DNA from: Syntrophus sp. (in: bacteria)
GTDB lineage: Bacteria; Desulfobacterota; Syntrophia; Syntrophales; UBA5619
NCBI GenBank assembly: GCA_013824905.1
Contig: PNOO01000024.1
Coordinates: 1-17,686 of the forward strand
Direction: 5' to 3'
Length of the DNA stretch: 17,686 nucleotides
The notes beneath the pieces are model-generated. The model had not been told where the DNA came from and searched no databases. It worked only from the letters and a program-made list of their open reading frames with translations. A program made the position numbers and the translations under genes. This document shows, piece after piece, positions 1-8,557 of the stretch; position 1 is the first letter of the stretch, and each line of letters starts with the position of its first letter.

Positions 1-469
1 CTGTCTTGAGCCGGCGTTCCATGACGGCAGCGCTTTCTCCCCTTTTCAACAATCGGATCTTCAGTTCGGAAAGCGAAGGGGGCAGAATGAAGACGAAGAC
101 CCCGCGTGGATAATGCTCCCGGATTGCCCTGGCTCCGCGGGGTTCAATATCCAGGATCAGATCGTCTCCCCGCTCCAGAAAGACATCCATCGTCTTTTTC
201 GACGTCCCATATAGCTGACCATAATTCTCTACCCATTCGACAAACTCTCCCCGGGCAATCCGTTCCCGGAATGCCTCCTCTGAAATGAAGTGGTAATCTT
301 TACCGTCCACTTCGCCGGTACGGGGGGGGCGCGTGGTGAAGGAGACCGAAAAACGGACATCGGGAAACATCCGCAGAATCTCCCTGCTGATTGATGTCTT
401 CCCCGCCCCGGAGGGAGCGGACATAATCATCAATAGCCCCCGGGATCTCTTGGCAGGAATCTCATTCAA
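1..469 (-). CDS. gmk: Guanylate kinase, 3' end cut off by the window edge
   Basis: It phosphorylates GMP to GDP in the cytoplasm, in guanine nucleotide synthesis. The minus strand reads without a stop from 469 to base 1, about 156 codons of a family of about 205, so the C-terminus lies outside. The P-loop SAPSGAGKT is at residues 17-25, followed by the GMP-binding stretches FTTRPPRTGEVDGKDYHF and GQLYGTS and by DIEPRGARAI. I chose TTG 469 because it restores the family's leading beta strand (RGLLMIMSAPSG). ATG 430, preceded by CGGGGG, would leave only three residues before that motif. The TTG overlaps the end of yicC, which suggests translational coupling. Adjacency of yicC and gmk is common in Proteobacteria. 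Identity is secure; the start is less so. Confidence 0.93.
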   Translation of the reverse strand, partial: MNEIPAKRSRGLLMIMSAPSGAGKTSISREILRMFPDVRFSVSFTTRPPRTGEVDGKDYHFISEEAFRERIARGEFVEWVENYGQLYGTSKKTMDVFLERGDDLILDIEPRGARAIREHYPRGVFVFILPPSLSELKIRLLKRGESAAVMERRLKT

Positions 470-1346
470 TATTCTGCACCTGCTCCCGCAATTTGGCCAG
501 TTCACTCTTGATCTCGATGACATTCCGCGATATCTCGGCATCACTGCTCTTGGCGCCGATCGTATTGACCTCCCGGCCCATCTCCTGAATCAGGAAATCG
601 ATCTTTCTGCCGGCGCCATCTCCGATCGTCAGCAGATCGGTGAACTGTTCGATATGGCTGCGGAAACGAACGATCTCTTCCGTTATGTCGCTCTTTTCCG
701 CCATGATCGCCACTTCCTGGAGCAGACGAGACTCATCGATCGTCATGTCGCCCGTCAATTCCCGTATCCTGTCCCCAAGTCGTTTCTGATATTCGCATAC
801 AACCTGCGGCGCTCTGCCGGCAATCGTTTCCAGAACACAAGCAATCAGAGAGAGACGCGCCGTCAGATCCCTCTGCAGGCTCTCCCCTTCCCTCGCCCTC
901 ATCTCCGTAAGCGTCCGCATCGCCTCATCGAGGAGCTTGGACAGACCCTCCCACAGGGCCGCCGGGTCCTGAACCGATTCCGTCGGAACAAAGACATCCC
1001 TGAAACCGGTCATCATCGCCAGGGAAACCTCGTCGCCAAGCTGCAATTCCTCCTTCAACTGGCAAAGGAGGGCATGATAATTTCTGGCGAGCGGGAGATT
1101 CAGGGTCAAGCGACTGCTATTGTCCGCAATCCCCTCGCTGTCGGCCCGGACGGTCGCCTCGATCCTCCCGCGGGAGAATTGCTCCCCGATCTTTTTTTTC
1201 ATCTCGGTATCGAGAGACAAGAGCATCCCCGGCAGGCGCAGAGAGATTTCGAGATAGCGATGATTGACAGATTTCATCTCAACTGCAAACTTTCTGCCGG
1301 CAAGGACAGCCTCGGCTCTGCCATATCCGGTCATGCTTCTGATCAT
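462..1346 (-). CDS. yicC: YicC family endoribonuclease
   Basis: 294 residues, the usual length for the family. It opens with the hallmark MIRSMTGYGRAEA, and the C-terminal half carries the conserved block with VRFRSHIEQF, GRKIDFLIQEMGREVNTIGAKS and a terminal helix (the DUF1732 region). E. coli YicC is reported to act as an endoribonuclease in RNA decay; that role here is by homology only. Its ATG overlaps the stop of the upstream DUF4416 gene in an ATGA arrangement, and its own stop overlaps the proposed TTG start of gmk, so the three genes are probably translated from one message. I see nothing unusual in length or key motifs. Confidence 0.92.
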   Translation of the reverse strand: MIRSMTGYGRAEAVLAGRKFAVEMKSVNHRYLEISLRLPGMLLSLDTEMKKKIGEQFSRGRIEATVRADSEGIADNSSRLTLNLPLARNYHALLCQLKEELQLGDEVSLAMMTGFRDVFVPTESVQDPAALWEGLSKLLDEAMRTLTEMRAREGESLQRDLTARLSLIACVLETIAGRAPQVVCEYQKRLGDRIRELTGDMTIDESRLLQEVAIMAEKSDITEEIVRFRSHIEQFTDLLTIGDGAGRKIDFLIQEMGREVNTIGAKSSDAEISRNVIEIKSELAKLREQVQNIE

Positions 1347-1945
1347 TGAATCATTTCCTCATTCAAAATGTTCTTCCCCGGGACCGGGAGATCCCCGGCG
1401 GCAAGAAAGTCATCCTCTTGTGTCGCCTTCAACTGGAGAATATACTTCTCACGGATCCTGGTCAGCATCCCGATCATTTCCCCATCGGCATAATCCGGAT
1501 AAGTCCACGGCAGCGCCTGAAATGCTTTATTCCGGTATTCCAGGGTCAGATCGGCATAAATCCCGTTCCGCAGATAAGGACGATGACTATAGCCCTTGCC
1601 CGTAGCCAGGATCAAGTGGGCCTTGGCGAGATAGCCGGGATCGATATTCACCTTCCGCCGCCCCTCCTCCGAAAGTCTGCACTCCAGAGAATTCGTCCAT
1701 AACTTAATATCCGGCAGGGAATCGGGTCGAATCAGCCGATGAAAAGCGACAAGACGGCGGATCAGTGAGCCTCCGAATTCCTTCGTATAATAATCGGTAT
1801 AGGCAAAGGGCGCCGGGGCGCTGATGAAGTCGGCTTTACCATACTTTTCCGACAGGGCTTGCACCGCATCCCCAAGTGTGCGGCCTTCCCCGGAAAAAAG
1901 ACTGGTAATCAGCTTGACAGCCTCTGCCGGCTGCGGATCGCTCAT
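1343..1945 (-). CDS. DUF4416 family protein
   Basis: 200 residues resembling the DUF4416 family, known mainly from Deltaproteobacteria and other anaerobes and of unknown function. Recognisable conserved stretches are the early YGKADFISAPAPFAYTDYY, then KLWTNSLE, a central VNIDPGYLAKAHLILATGKGYSHRPYL, GIYADLTLEYR and WTYPDYAD. There is no signal peptide or membrane segment, so it is probably cytosolic. It sits between rfaE1 (the stop of rfaE1 overlaps its ATG) and yicC (ATGA overlap), so it is fully embedded in the operon. Gene position gives no clear functional clue beyond co-expression with an LPS heptose gene and housekeeping nucleotide and RNA genes. I do not assign a reaction. Confidence 0.85.
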   Translation of the reverse strand: MSDPQPAEAVKLITSLFSGEGRTLGDAVQALSEKYGKADFISAPAPFAYTDYYTKEFGGSLIRRLVAFHRLIRPDSLPDIKLWTNSLECRLSEEGRRKVNIDPGYLAKAHLILATGKGYSHRPYLRNGIYADLTLEYRNKAFQALPWTYPDYADGEMIGMLTRIREKYILQLKATQEDDFLAAGDLPVPGKNILNEEMIQ

Positions 1946-2937
1946 AGAACCCTTTTCAGTTCTTCCCGGGTCACGGTTGCGGTTCCCACCTTGCCCACCA
2001 CGATTCCTGCGGCATGGTTGGCAAGACAGGCCGCCTCCCGAAAAGTGGCCCCTGACGCCATGCAGAGGGCCAGGACGCCAATCACTGTATCACCGGCGCC
2101 GGTCACATCAAAAACCTCCCGCGCCTCGGTCGGGAATCCCGTGTGTTTCACACGGCCGTCCCTTTCAAAAAGGCTCATTCCCGCTTCCCCCCGGGTGATC
2201 AAAATGGCCCGAAACGAATATTTCTGAAGTAATTTCATTCCGATCCGGACATGATCCTGCCCGTTTTGAATCTCTTCTCCTGCGGCCTGACCTGCCTCAT
2301 GATGATTGGGGGTGATGATGTCGAACCCCTCATACAGGGCAAAATCCCTCTGTTTTGGATCCACACAGGTGAAGATCGGACGGTCGGCGATCTCCCTGCG
2401 GATTCCGTCGAGAAGGGGCCGGGTCACCACCCCTTTGGAGTAATCAGAGATCACCAGGGCGCCCAGATCATCCCGTATTGATCGGATATGAGACAACATT
2501 TTTCGGATGCTTTTCACCTGCACGGGCCGGCGATCCTCCCGGTCGAACCGGACCATCTGCTGACCATGCGCAACAATCCGCGTCTTGAGCGTCGTGGGAC
2601 GTCCCTCCTCCACAACGATGCCGCCCGTATCCACACCCCGGTTCTTGAATTCGGAGATCAGCCTCGCACCGGTTTCATCGGACCCAACCACGCCGGCAAG
2701 ATACACCCGGCCGCCCATGGCAAAGATATTGTTCAGCACATTGGCAGAGCCGCCCAACATGAAGTTATCCCTGGCGACCTCCACCACCGGAACCGGCGCT
2801 TCGGGAGAGATCCGGGAAACCCGTCCCCATATGAAATGGTCTGCCATGATATCCCCGACGACCAAAACTCCGGACCGCGAAAAATTGTCAATGATCGCAA
2901 TTGCCCTTTTTTTGCTCATGATCCGCTGCATAGACAT
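1942..2937 (-). CDS. rfaE1: D-glycero-beta-D-manno-heptose-7-phosphate kinase (RfaE1 / HldE kinase domain)
   Basis: A PfkB/ribokinase-fold kinase that adds the 1-phosphate to heptose-7-phosphate in ADP-heptose synthesis for the LPS inner core. Numbered from the first in-frame ATG (2937), it shows the substrate segment VLVVGDIMADHFIWGRVSRI (residues 24-43), GGSANV near 62-67, SDYSKGVV near 164, VDPKQRDF near 192, ITPNHHEAG near 208, and the catalytic anion-hole motif DVTGAGD at 277-283. The adenylyltransferase half found in E. coli HldE is absent, so a separate rfaE2 gene is expected elsewhere. ATG 2931 is an alternative start with a better spaced GGTGGG; both lie in frame. It is the first gene of the minus-strand operon and is read from the promoter at 3012-2984. 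Confidence 0.92.
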   Translation of the reverse strand: MSMQRIMSKKRAIAIIDNFSRSGVLVVGDIMADHFIWGRVSRISPEAPVPVVEVARDNFMLGGSANVLNNIFAMGGRVYLAGVVGSDETGARLISEFKNRGVDTGGIVVEEGRPTTLKTRIVAHGQQMVRFDREDRRPVQVKSIRKMLSHIRSIRDDLGALVISDYSKGVVTRPLLDGIRREIADRPIFTCVDPKQRDFALYEGFDIITPNHHEAGQAAGEEIQNGQDHVRIGMKLLQKYSFRAILITRGEAGMSLFERDGRVKHTGFPTEAREVFDVTGAGDTVIGVLALCMASGATFREAACLANHAAGIVVGKVGTATVTREELKRVL

Positions 2938-2972
2938 CCCACCAAAGCGCCCAGGGAGAAAAGGTCATATTT

Positions 2973-2986
2973 CATAACATGTTATG
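2973..2986. repeat. Perfect 14-bp palindrome over the rfaE1 -10/start region
   Basis: CATAACATGTTATG is its own reverse complement. It overlaps the last three bases of the -10 box and the predicted transcription start, a classic place for a repressor operator. The binding protein cannot be named from the sequence. Confidence 0.6.
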
Positions 2987-3012
2987 CTATTCGCATCGAT
3001 GGGGTTTGTCAA
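2984..3012 (-). promoter_or_regulatory. Sigma-70-type promoter of the rfaE1-DUF4416-yicC-gmk operon
   Basis: On the minus strand TTGACA (3012-3007) is followed by exactly 17 bases and TAGCAT (2989-2984, four of six matches to TATAAT). It lies 47 bases upstream of the first start codon at 2937. The expected transcription start is about 2977, inside the palindrome at 2973-2986. A short dyad, GGGTT-4-AACCC (3002-3015), surrounds the -35 box. Confidence 0.65.
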
Positions 3013-3143
3013 CCCTTTTCTCGAAACACCCCTACCGACATGGAAACATTCCTCATTGACTTCAGGGAGATAATCCAGTAGTACGATATCGTCATTGGTT
3101 CAGGTACACCAACCATATCTTTATTGCAACCCAGGACACGATA

Positions 3144-3899
3144 ATGATTCGTTCCGCACTGCTGGTCATGATCGCCGTCGTCGTTACCGCCTTCATGTCG
3201 AGCTGCGCTATTCTGTTTCCCATCATTTCGCCGGGCGAGAACAAGGTGCACAAGATCGCCAATCTGTGGGCACGAATGCTGCTCCGGCTCACCAGCACAC
3301 GGGTCGATGTGATCGGCAGGGAAAATGTCCTTATGGAAAAGCCGCAGATCTTCATGGCCAACCACCAGAGCGATTTCGATGTCCTGATCGTCCTGGCCCA
3401 CATCCCCGGCCAGTTTCGCTGGATCGCAAAAAAAGAGCTTTTCAAAATTCCCCTCTTCGGCAAGGCGATGAGAAACGCGGGGTATATCGAAATCGACCGG
3501 CAGAATCACGAAAAAGCGTTGAAGAGCCTGGACGAGGCGGCACAGAAGATCCGGGAGGGGAAGTCGGTCGTCACCTTCCCCGAAGGGACACGCAGCAGAG
3601 ACGGAAAAATCAGGCCGTTCAAACAGGGGATGTTCCATCTGGCCATCCAGGCGGGCGTCCCCATCGTGCCCATCTCCATCATCGGCGCCCACGAGATCAT
3701 GCCGAAGCGGACCCTGAAGGTGAAGCCGGGCAGGATCACGATGGTCATCGACCGGCCGGTGGATGTAAGCGGTTACACTCATGAAACAAGGGGTGAGCTG
3801 ATCGAGAGGATTCGTCATATCATCGTCAGTAATTTTGAGAACCCCTCCGGACCCGGGAAGGATGCATCCGTTGAGGCCCCGAGAAAGGGAGCCTCGTGA
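3144..3899 (+). CDS. plsC: 1-acyl-sn-glycerol-3-phosphate acyltransferase (PlsC family)
   Basis: It transfers an acyl chain to lysophosphatidic acid to make phosphatidic acid at the inner membrane. Of 251 residues, 1-30 form an N-terminal hydrophobic anchor. The catalytic HX4D motif is NHQSDFD (H74, D79), the RWIAKKELFKIPLFG block follows at about 92-106, and the substrate motif FPEGTRS is at 145-151, followed by PIVPISIIGAHEIMP. The tail is longer than average and ends in a charged stretch. ATG 3144 has AGGA eight bases upstream. The stop overlaps the GTG start of uppP. The substrate acyl donor and exact lysolipid are inferred from the family. Confidence 0.9.
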   Translation: MIRSALLVMIAVVVTAFMSSCAILFPIISPGENKVHKIANLWARMLLRLTSTRVDVIGRENVLMEKPQIFMANHQSDFDVLIVLAHIPGQFRWIAKKELFKIPLFGKAMRNAGYIEIDRQNHEKALKSLDEAAQKIREGKSVVTFPEGTRSRDGKIRPFKQGMFHLAIQAGVPIVPISIIGAHEIMPKRTLKVKPGRITMVIDRPVDVSGYTHETRGELIERIRHIIVSNFENPSGPGKDASVEAPRKGAS

Positions 3900-4729
3900 C
3901 GCTGACCGAAGCCATCATCCTGGGGATTGTTCAGGGGCTTACCGAACCACTGCCGGTCAGCAGTTCGGCACATCTGGTCATCATACCCGCATTGATCCCC
4001 GGATTCCATCAACCGAGCGTCTTCTTCGATGTGGTCCTGCACCTCGGAACTCTGGTCGCCGTGGTTTTTTTCCTGCGGAAAGACATCGCCGGCATCGTCG
4101 CCTCCCTGCTTCCCGAAATAGGATGGACGGGCGTCTTCCCGACAGTAACGGGCGAAGAAAGGACCGCCAATCGCAGGCTGCTGTTCTTGATCATCGTGGC
4201 AACCTTTCTGACCGGCATGATCGGCATCCTTTTCAAGGATCGGATCGAGCGTCTTTTTGAATCTGTGGAAACGACGGCCGTCATGCTCTTGATCACGGGT
4301 CTTTTGCTCTTCCTGTCGGACAGGATCAAAAAGGGAAAGAGAGATAAAAGTGCAATGAATCTGACGGACGGGATCGTCATCGGGCTGGTTCAGGCCGCGG
4401 CGCTGATCCCCGGTATCTCACGGTCGGGTTCCACCATCACCTTCGGGATCTTCAGGGGGCTGGAGAGGGAAGCAGCGGCCAGGTTTTCCTTTTTGCTGTC
4501 CATTCCGGCGATTGCCGGAGCCGCGGTCCTTAAAGCGGCAGATATGACGCAGATTTCTGCCGGGGATCCGATCGCCCTGGGGGCCGGTTTCCTGTCGGCC
4601 GCCGTAACGGGATTTTTTGCCTTAAAACTCCTCTTTGTGGTAATAAACCGGACCGGTCTTGGCCCCTTTGCCTATTACTGCTGGTGTGCCGGCGCCGCCA
4701 CACTGATCATCCGGGGTATGATGCCGTGA
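3896..4729 (+). CDS. uppP: Undecaprenyl-diphosphatase (UppP/BacA)
   Basis: An integral membrane phosphatase that recycles undecaprenyl pyrophosphate to the monophosphate carrier used for peptidoglycan and O-antigen export. It has 277 residues and many hydrophobic helices. The first signature is QGLTEPLPVSSSAHL (residues 13-27; the family more often has EFLPVSSSGHL), and the second is PGISRSGST (172-180), containing the catalytic Arg/Ser loop. The GTG start at 3896 overlaps the plsC stop and is preceded by GGGAG at good spacing, so the two are translationally coupled. The Phe-to-Pro and Gly-to-Ala changes in the first signature are minor. Confident assignment. Confidence 0.95.
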   Translation: MTLTEAIILGIVQGLTEPLPVSSSAHLVIIPALIPGFHQPSVFFDVVLHLGTLVAVVFFLRKDIAGIVASLLPEIGWTGVFPTVTGEERTANRRLLFLIIVATFLTGMIGILFKDRIERLFESVETTAVMLLITGLLLFLSDRIKKGKRDKSAMNLTDGIVIGLVQAAALIPGISRSGSTITFGIFRGLEREAAARFSFLLSIPAIAGAAVLKAADMTQISAGDPIALGAGFLSAAVTGFFALKLLFVVINRTGLGPFAYYCWCAGAATLIIRGMMP

Positions 4730-4764
4730 AAGGATAAGCCGGGAATACCGGTGATGCTGAAAAG

Positions 4765-7053
4765 ATGAGCGAAAAAAATTCTGTTCAGAGAAGAGCAGCG
4801 GAAATTGCCGGGGTCTGTTGTCTGGCCTTCGCTATTTTTCTGCTGCTGGCACTGCTTTCCTATCACCCCCTCGACCCCTCCTTTACTCATTATGCGCCGG
4901 ACGCTCAGCTCCGCAACCTGACCGGTTCCGTCGGATCGTATACCGCCGATACGCTGATCAAACTGATGGGGATCGGTATTTTCTGGCTGCCGGTGTTGCT
5001 CCTGGCAGCCGCCCTCGGTTACCTCCGCGAGCCACTCTTTAGGATCGGATCAGCCGCCATTGCCGGACTGATCGGCCTTGTCTTCGCCACATCCGGCATC
5101 TTTGCCCTGCTCATCGGAAATATTGAGATCTACGGCGCCACCCTGCATGCAGGCGGCCTGTTGGGAAAGGTCACTGTGAACCTGCTCAACGCTTACCTGC
5201 GCCTGGCCGGATCGCTGATCATCCTGTTCCTGATCATGATCATCGCACTGATCATCCTGTTCGATTTTTCGGTCATGACCTTTGCCGGGAGATCGACAGC
5301 GATCACGGGAGCGATTCTGAAAATAGGAGGGGCGCTTATCGATCACTGCCGGAAGCGACTCAGAAAGAAGCCGGAGGTCTCAGCCGTGACCGAACCGGAT
5401 AAAGCGCCGGCCGACGCACCGCTCATCGTGGAGACGCGACAGGAGACCCTCAAGGAAAAACTGCAGAAGGCGGAGCAGACCCATTTTGAGTTCAGCAGCC
5501 GAAGCGTAAAATTCAAGCTGCCGCCTCTGACTCTGCTCGATCGCCTGGCGAGGAAAGACACTCGGATCAAACGGGAAAACCTGATAGCCAATTCCCGTAT
5601 CTTGGAGAAGAAACTCTCCGATTTCGGCGTTGAGGCGAAGGTGATGGAGGTGAAGCCCGGCCCCGTCATCACCATGTACGAGCTGGAACCCGCCCCCGGT
5701 GTCAAGATCAACAAGATCACCAATCTCTCCGACGACCTGGCGCTTGCCCTCCGCGCCCCGAGCATCCGAATCATCGCCCCGATCCCGGGCAAGGGGGCAA
5801 TCGGCATCGAGATCCCCAATCAGGAGCGTGATCCGGTCCGCCTGCGAGATGTCCTCGATCATGCGGCATTTAAGGATTCGACCTGCCGGCTCCCCATCGC
5901 CCTCGGGGAAGACATCGTGGGGGCGCCCGTCATCGCCGATCTGATCCGCATGCCCCATCTTCTGATCGCCGGAACAACCGGTTCCGGAAAAAGCGTCTCG
6001 CTCAACGCCATGATCTGCAGCATCCTATTCAAGGCGCCTCCGGATGATGTCAAGTTCCTCATGATCGACCCCAAGCGGCTCGAGTTGTCAGGCTACGAGG
6101 GGATCCCTCACCTCCTCCATCCGGTCGTCGTCAATCCGAAGAAGGCCGCCCTGGTTCTCCGCTGGGCGGTAGAGGAGATGGAACGCCGCTACCAGATCAT
6201 CGGCGAAGTCGGGGCGAAGAGCGTCGAGGCCTACAATCAGCTCCGCAGCAGACATCAGACCGGCCCGGACACTGCTCCGCTTACAGACGGCAAGGAACTA
6301 GGGAAAGACAGGGAGAACACCATAGAAGACCCGTTCATTCCGGCTGCCGGCGGCCAGGCGAATGCAACGGCCGGGACTCAGGTCAAATCCGGACCGCTTC
6401 CGGACAAGCTTCCCTATATTATCATCATCATCGATGAACTCGCTGATCTGATGATGGTGGCTCAGAGGAATGTCGAAGAATCACTCACACGCCTCGCTCA
6501 GATGGCCAGGGCCGCGGGGATCCATCTGATTCTTGCAACCCAGCGACCCTCCGTGGATGTCATCACGGGGATCATCAAGGCCAATTTCCCCACCCGGATT
6601 TCATTCCAGGTTTCTTCCAAGGTGGACTCGCGTACGATCCTTGATCAGATGGGGGCGGAAAAACTCCTCGGGGCAGGAGATATGTTGTTTGTCCCCCCAA
6701 GCTCCTCAAGACTGGTCCGGATCCACGGCGCCTACGTCTCGGACACCGAGATCGAACGGATCGTCGATTTTATAAAAAAACAGGGACAGCCGACCTACGA
6801 CGAATCGATCACAGAGTTTGAACCCGATACGACCGAGGAGAAACCGGAGGAGGATTCTGATGAGAAATACGATAAGGCCGTCGAACTGGTCACGGATCTG
6901 GGTCAGGCCTCGATTTCTCTGGTGCAAAGGTACATGAAGATCGGTTACAATCGGGCCGCCCGGATCATCGAGCGGATGGAAGCAGAGGGGATCGTCGGAC
7001 CGTCGGACGGCGTCAAACCCAGGAAGGTCCTCGCGCGAAAACTGCCGCGCTGA
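4765..7053 (+). CDS. ftsK: DNA translocase FtsK
   Basis: A septum-anchored ATP-driven DNA pump for chromosome dimer resolution and segregation. Of 762 residues, about 1-180 hold four membrane helices, then a short linker with charged and Pro/Ala stretches leads to the motor. Walker A is GTTGSGKS (403-410), Walker B is IIIIIDELADL (D557, E558), and LILATQRPSVDVITG follows. The C-terminal gamma winged helix (about 699-757, DEKYDKAVELV to GIVGPSDG) is the part that reads polar KOPS-type DNA in relatives. The linker is short compared with E. coli FtsK. A hydrophilic insert of roughly 50 residues lies before Walker B. It starts 35 bases after uppP; its ribosome binding site is weak. Confidence 0.95.
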   Translation: MSEKNSVQRRAAEIAGVCCLAFAIFLLLALLSYHPLDPSFTHYAPDAQLRNLTGSVGSYTADTLIKLMGIGIFWLPVLLLAAALGYLREPLFRIGSAAIAGLIGLVFATSGIFALLIGNIEIYGATLHAGGLLGKVTVNLLNAYLRLAGSLIILFLIMIIALIILFDFSVMTFAGRSTAITGAILKIGGALIDHCRKRLRKKPEVSAVTEPDKAPADAPLIVETRQETLKEKLQKAEQTHFEFSSRSVKFKLPPLTLLDRLARKDTRIKRENLIANSRILEKKLSDFGVEAKVMEVKPGPVITMYELEPAPGVKINKITNLSDDLALALRAPSIRIIAPIPGKGAIGIEIPNQERDPVRLRDVLDHAAFKDSTCRLPIALGEDIVGAPVIADLIRMPHLLIAGTTGSGKSVSLNAMICSILFKAPPDDVKFLMIDPKRLELSGYEGIPHLLHPVVVNPKKAALVLRWAVEEMERRYQIIGEVGAKSVEAYNQLRSRHQTGPDTAPLTDGKELGKDRENTIEDPFIPAAGGQANATAGTQVKSGPLPDKLPYIIIIIDELADLMMVAQRNVEESLTRLAQMARAAGIHLILATQRPSVDVITGIIKANFPTRISFQVSSKVDSRTILDQMGAEKLLGAGDMLFVPPSSSRLVRIHGAYVSDTEIERIVDFIKKQGQPTYDESITEFEPDTTEEKPEEDSDEKYDKAVELVTDLGQASISLVQRYMKIGYNRAARIIERMEAEGIVGPSDGVKPRKVLARKLPR

Positions 7054-7110
7054 GGCGTTGAAGGCCCAGCATAAAGAATTTACCTTAACTACGGTCGGGA
7101 AATCGTTTAC

Positions 7111-8457
7111 ATGCCTGTCAAAAAGGTCCATATCGTCAGCCTCGGCTGTCCTAAAAATCAGGTCGATTCCGAGGTCATGGCCGCCGCTCTGGCTGCAGGC
7201 AATTATCTTCTCACAGACAGGCCGGAGGAGGCCGCCGTCATCCTGATCAATACCTGCGCCTTCATCCTCCCTGCCAGGGAGGAATCGATCGAGGAAATCC
7301 TCCGCATGGCGGCCTGGAAGCGAGAAGGAGACGGGCCCTGCAAACATCTGGTCGTGACCGGGTGTCTCCCCCAACGATACGGGAGCACCCTTGAGGAGGC
7401 ATTGCCGGAGGTGGATCTCTTTCTCGGCATCTCCGAGATCCCCCATATCGGTCGACATCTGGACGGCCTGTTTCAGGCCGTACGACGCCGGCGTCATTCC
7501 ATCATCGGCAAACCGACATTCCTGATGAATGCCGGACACCGACGCCTGATCTCCGCACCGGCGCACAGCGCCTACCTGAAGATCGCCGACGGTTGCTCCA
7601 ACCGTTGTTCCTACTGCGCGATACCCGCCATCCGTGGAAAGGCCCGGAGCAGGACGATCGACGACATCGTCGGGGAGGCGGAACTCCTCGCCGCACAGGG
7701 CGTGCGGGAACTGATCCTCACCGCCCAGGATACGACGGCCTACGGCCTGGACCGGAAAGGACAGCCGACGCTGAGCCGCCTTCTCTCCGCTTTGGCAAAA
7801 GTCGCCGGCATTTCCTGGATCCGTGTCCTCTATACCTATCCGGCCCATCTGACGGAAGAGCTCCTCCGGACCATGGCCGAGGAAGAGAAAATCTGCCGTT
7901 ACCTGGACATTCCCATCCAGCACAGCGATGACGCCATCCTCAGAGCAATGCACAGACGGGGAGACAGTGCGCTGATCCGGAACGTCATCAACAAAGCGAG
8001 GAAAATCGTCCCCCACATCGCCCTGAGGACCTCTCTCATCACCGGGTTTCCGGGAGAAACCCCCAGGAGATTCGATAATCTCCTCTCCTTCATTCAGGAA
8101 ATGCGCTTTGATCATCTGGGGGTCTTTACCTATTCACCGGAGGAGGGAACGGAGGCCGCCGCTCTCCCGTCACGCATTTCGGAAAAGGAAAAACAGCGGC
8201 GCCTGGACCTCCTGATGGAGGCCCAGGCCGGGATCTCCGGCGATATCAACAGTGCTCTGATCGGCACGCGGCAGGAGGTCCTTCTCGAGGGGAAAAGCGA
8301 TCTTTCCGGTTATGCCCATGTAGGAAGGTGCCGACGCCAAGCCCCGGAGATCGACGGAGTCACCTATCTACGGGGAGGAGCGGCTGAGACAGGTCAGCTG
8401 GTCGCCTGTCGGATTACCGCCGCCGATGATTACGACCTGTTTGCCGAAATCATCTGA
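7111..8457 (+). CDS. rimO: Ribosomal protein S12 methylthiotransferase RimO
   Basis: A radical-SAM enzyme that methylthiolates the conserved Asp of ribosomal protein S12, using two iron-sulfur clusters. It has 448 residues. The N-terminal UPF0004 cluster ligands are C13 (SLGCPKN, the RimO-type signature), C49 (NTCAF) and C85 (TGCLP). The radical-SAM triad is C162-x3-C166-x2-C169 (GCSNRCSYC). A TRAM domain occupies about the last 65 residues. SLGCPKN and YLKIADGCSNRC favour RimO over MiaB. ATG 7111 is the only sensible start, because a stop closes the frame just upstream; its ribosome binding site is poor. It follows ftsK by 57 bases and is probably the last gene of the plus-strand operon. Confidence 0.94.
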   Translation: MPVKKVHIVSLGCPKNQVDSEVMAAALAAGNYLLTDRPEEAAVILINTCAFILPAREESIEEILRMAAWKREGDGPCKHLVVTGCLPQRYGSTLEEALPEVDLFLGISEIPHIGRHLDGLFQAVRRRRHSIIGKPTFLMNAGHRRLISAPAHSAYLKIADGCSNRCSYCAIPAIRGKARSRTIDDIVGEAELLAAQGVRELILTAQDTTAYGLDRKGQPTLSRLLSALAKVAGISWIRVLYTYPAHLTEELLRTMAEEEKICRYLDIPIQHSDDAILRAMHRRGDSALIRNVINKARKIVPHIALRTSLITGFPGETPRRFDNLLSFIQEMRFDHLGVFTYSPEEGTEAAALPSRISEKEKQRRLDLLMEAQAGISGDINSALIGTRQEVLLEGKSDLSGYAHVGRCRRQAPEIDGVTYLRGGAAETGQLVACRITAADDYDLFAEII

Positions 8458-8459
8458 TC

Positions 8460-8472
8460 GATAACGATTATC
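8460..8472. promoter_or_regulatory. Weak Fur-box-like dyad after rimO
   Basis: GATAA-CGA-TTATC is a perfect 5-bp-arm dyad. Extended to 19 bases it matches about 14 positions of the E. coli Fur consensus. It sits 26 bases before the -35 box of the protease promoter. Fur-like control is only a possibility. Confidence 0.25.
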
Positions 8473-8498
8473 ATCCTGAAAAACGTAATAAAATCTTC

Positions 8499-8527
8499 TT
8501 GACATACACGCCCCCCTTCCGTATCCT
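8499..8527 (+). promoter_or_regulatory. Promoter upstream of the Cys-rich ORF and metalloprotease
   Basis: TTGACA (8499-8504), 17 bases, TATCCT (8522-8527, four of six). The predicted start near 8534 leaves a leader of about 160 bases before the protease ATG at 8698, enough to hold the small ORF at 8558-8680. Confidence 0.6.
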
Positions 8528-8557
8528 CAATCACATGCAAAAGCAGTTTCTTTTCAG

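Noticed and set aside
333..1349. 338-codon open frame on the plus strand
   Set aside because: It is antisense to yicC and gmk, both secure by motif.
3056..3092. Possible plsC promoter (TTGACT, poor -10) and a 10-bp palindrome ACGATATCGT at 3083-3092
   Set aside because: The -10 candidates match only three of six at 17-base spacing, and a 10-bp palindrome alone is expected by chance at this length scale.
6706..8115. 469-codon open frame on the minus strand
   Set aside because: It is the mirror of ftsK and rimO codons; composition is low in hydrophobic motifs and it crosses a well-supported gene boundary.
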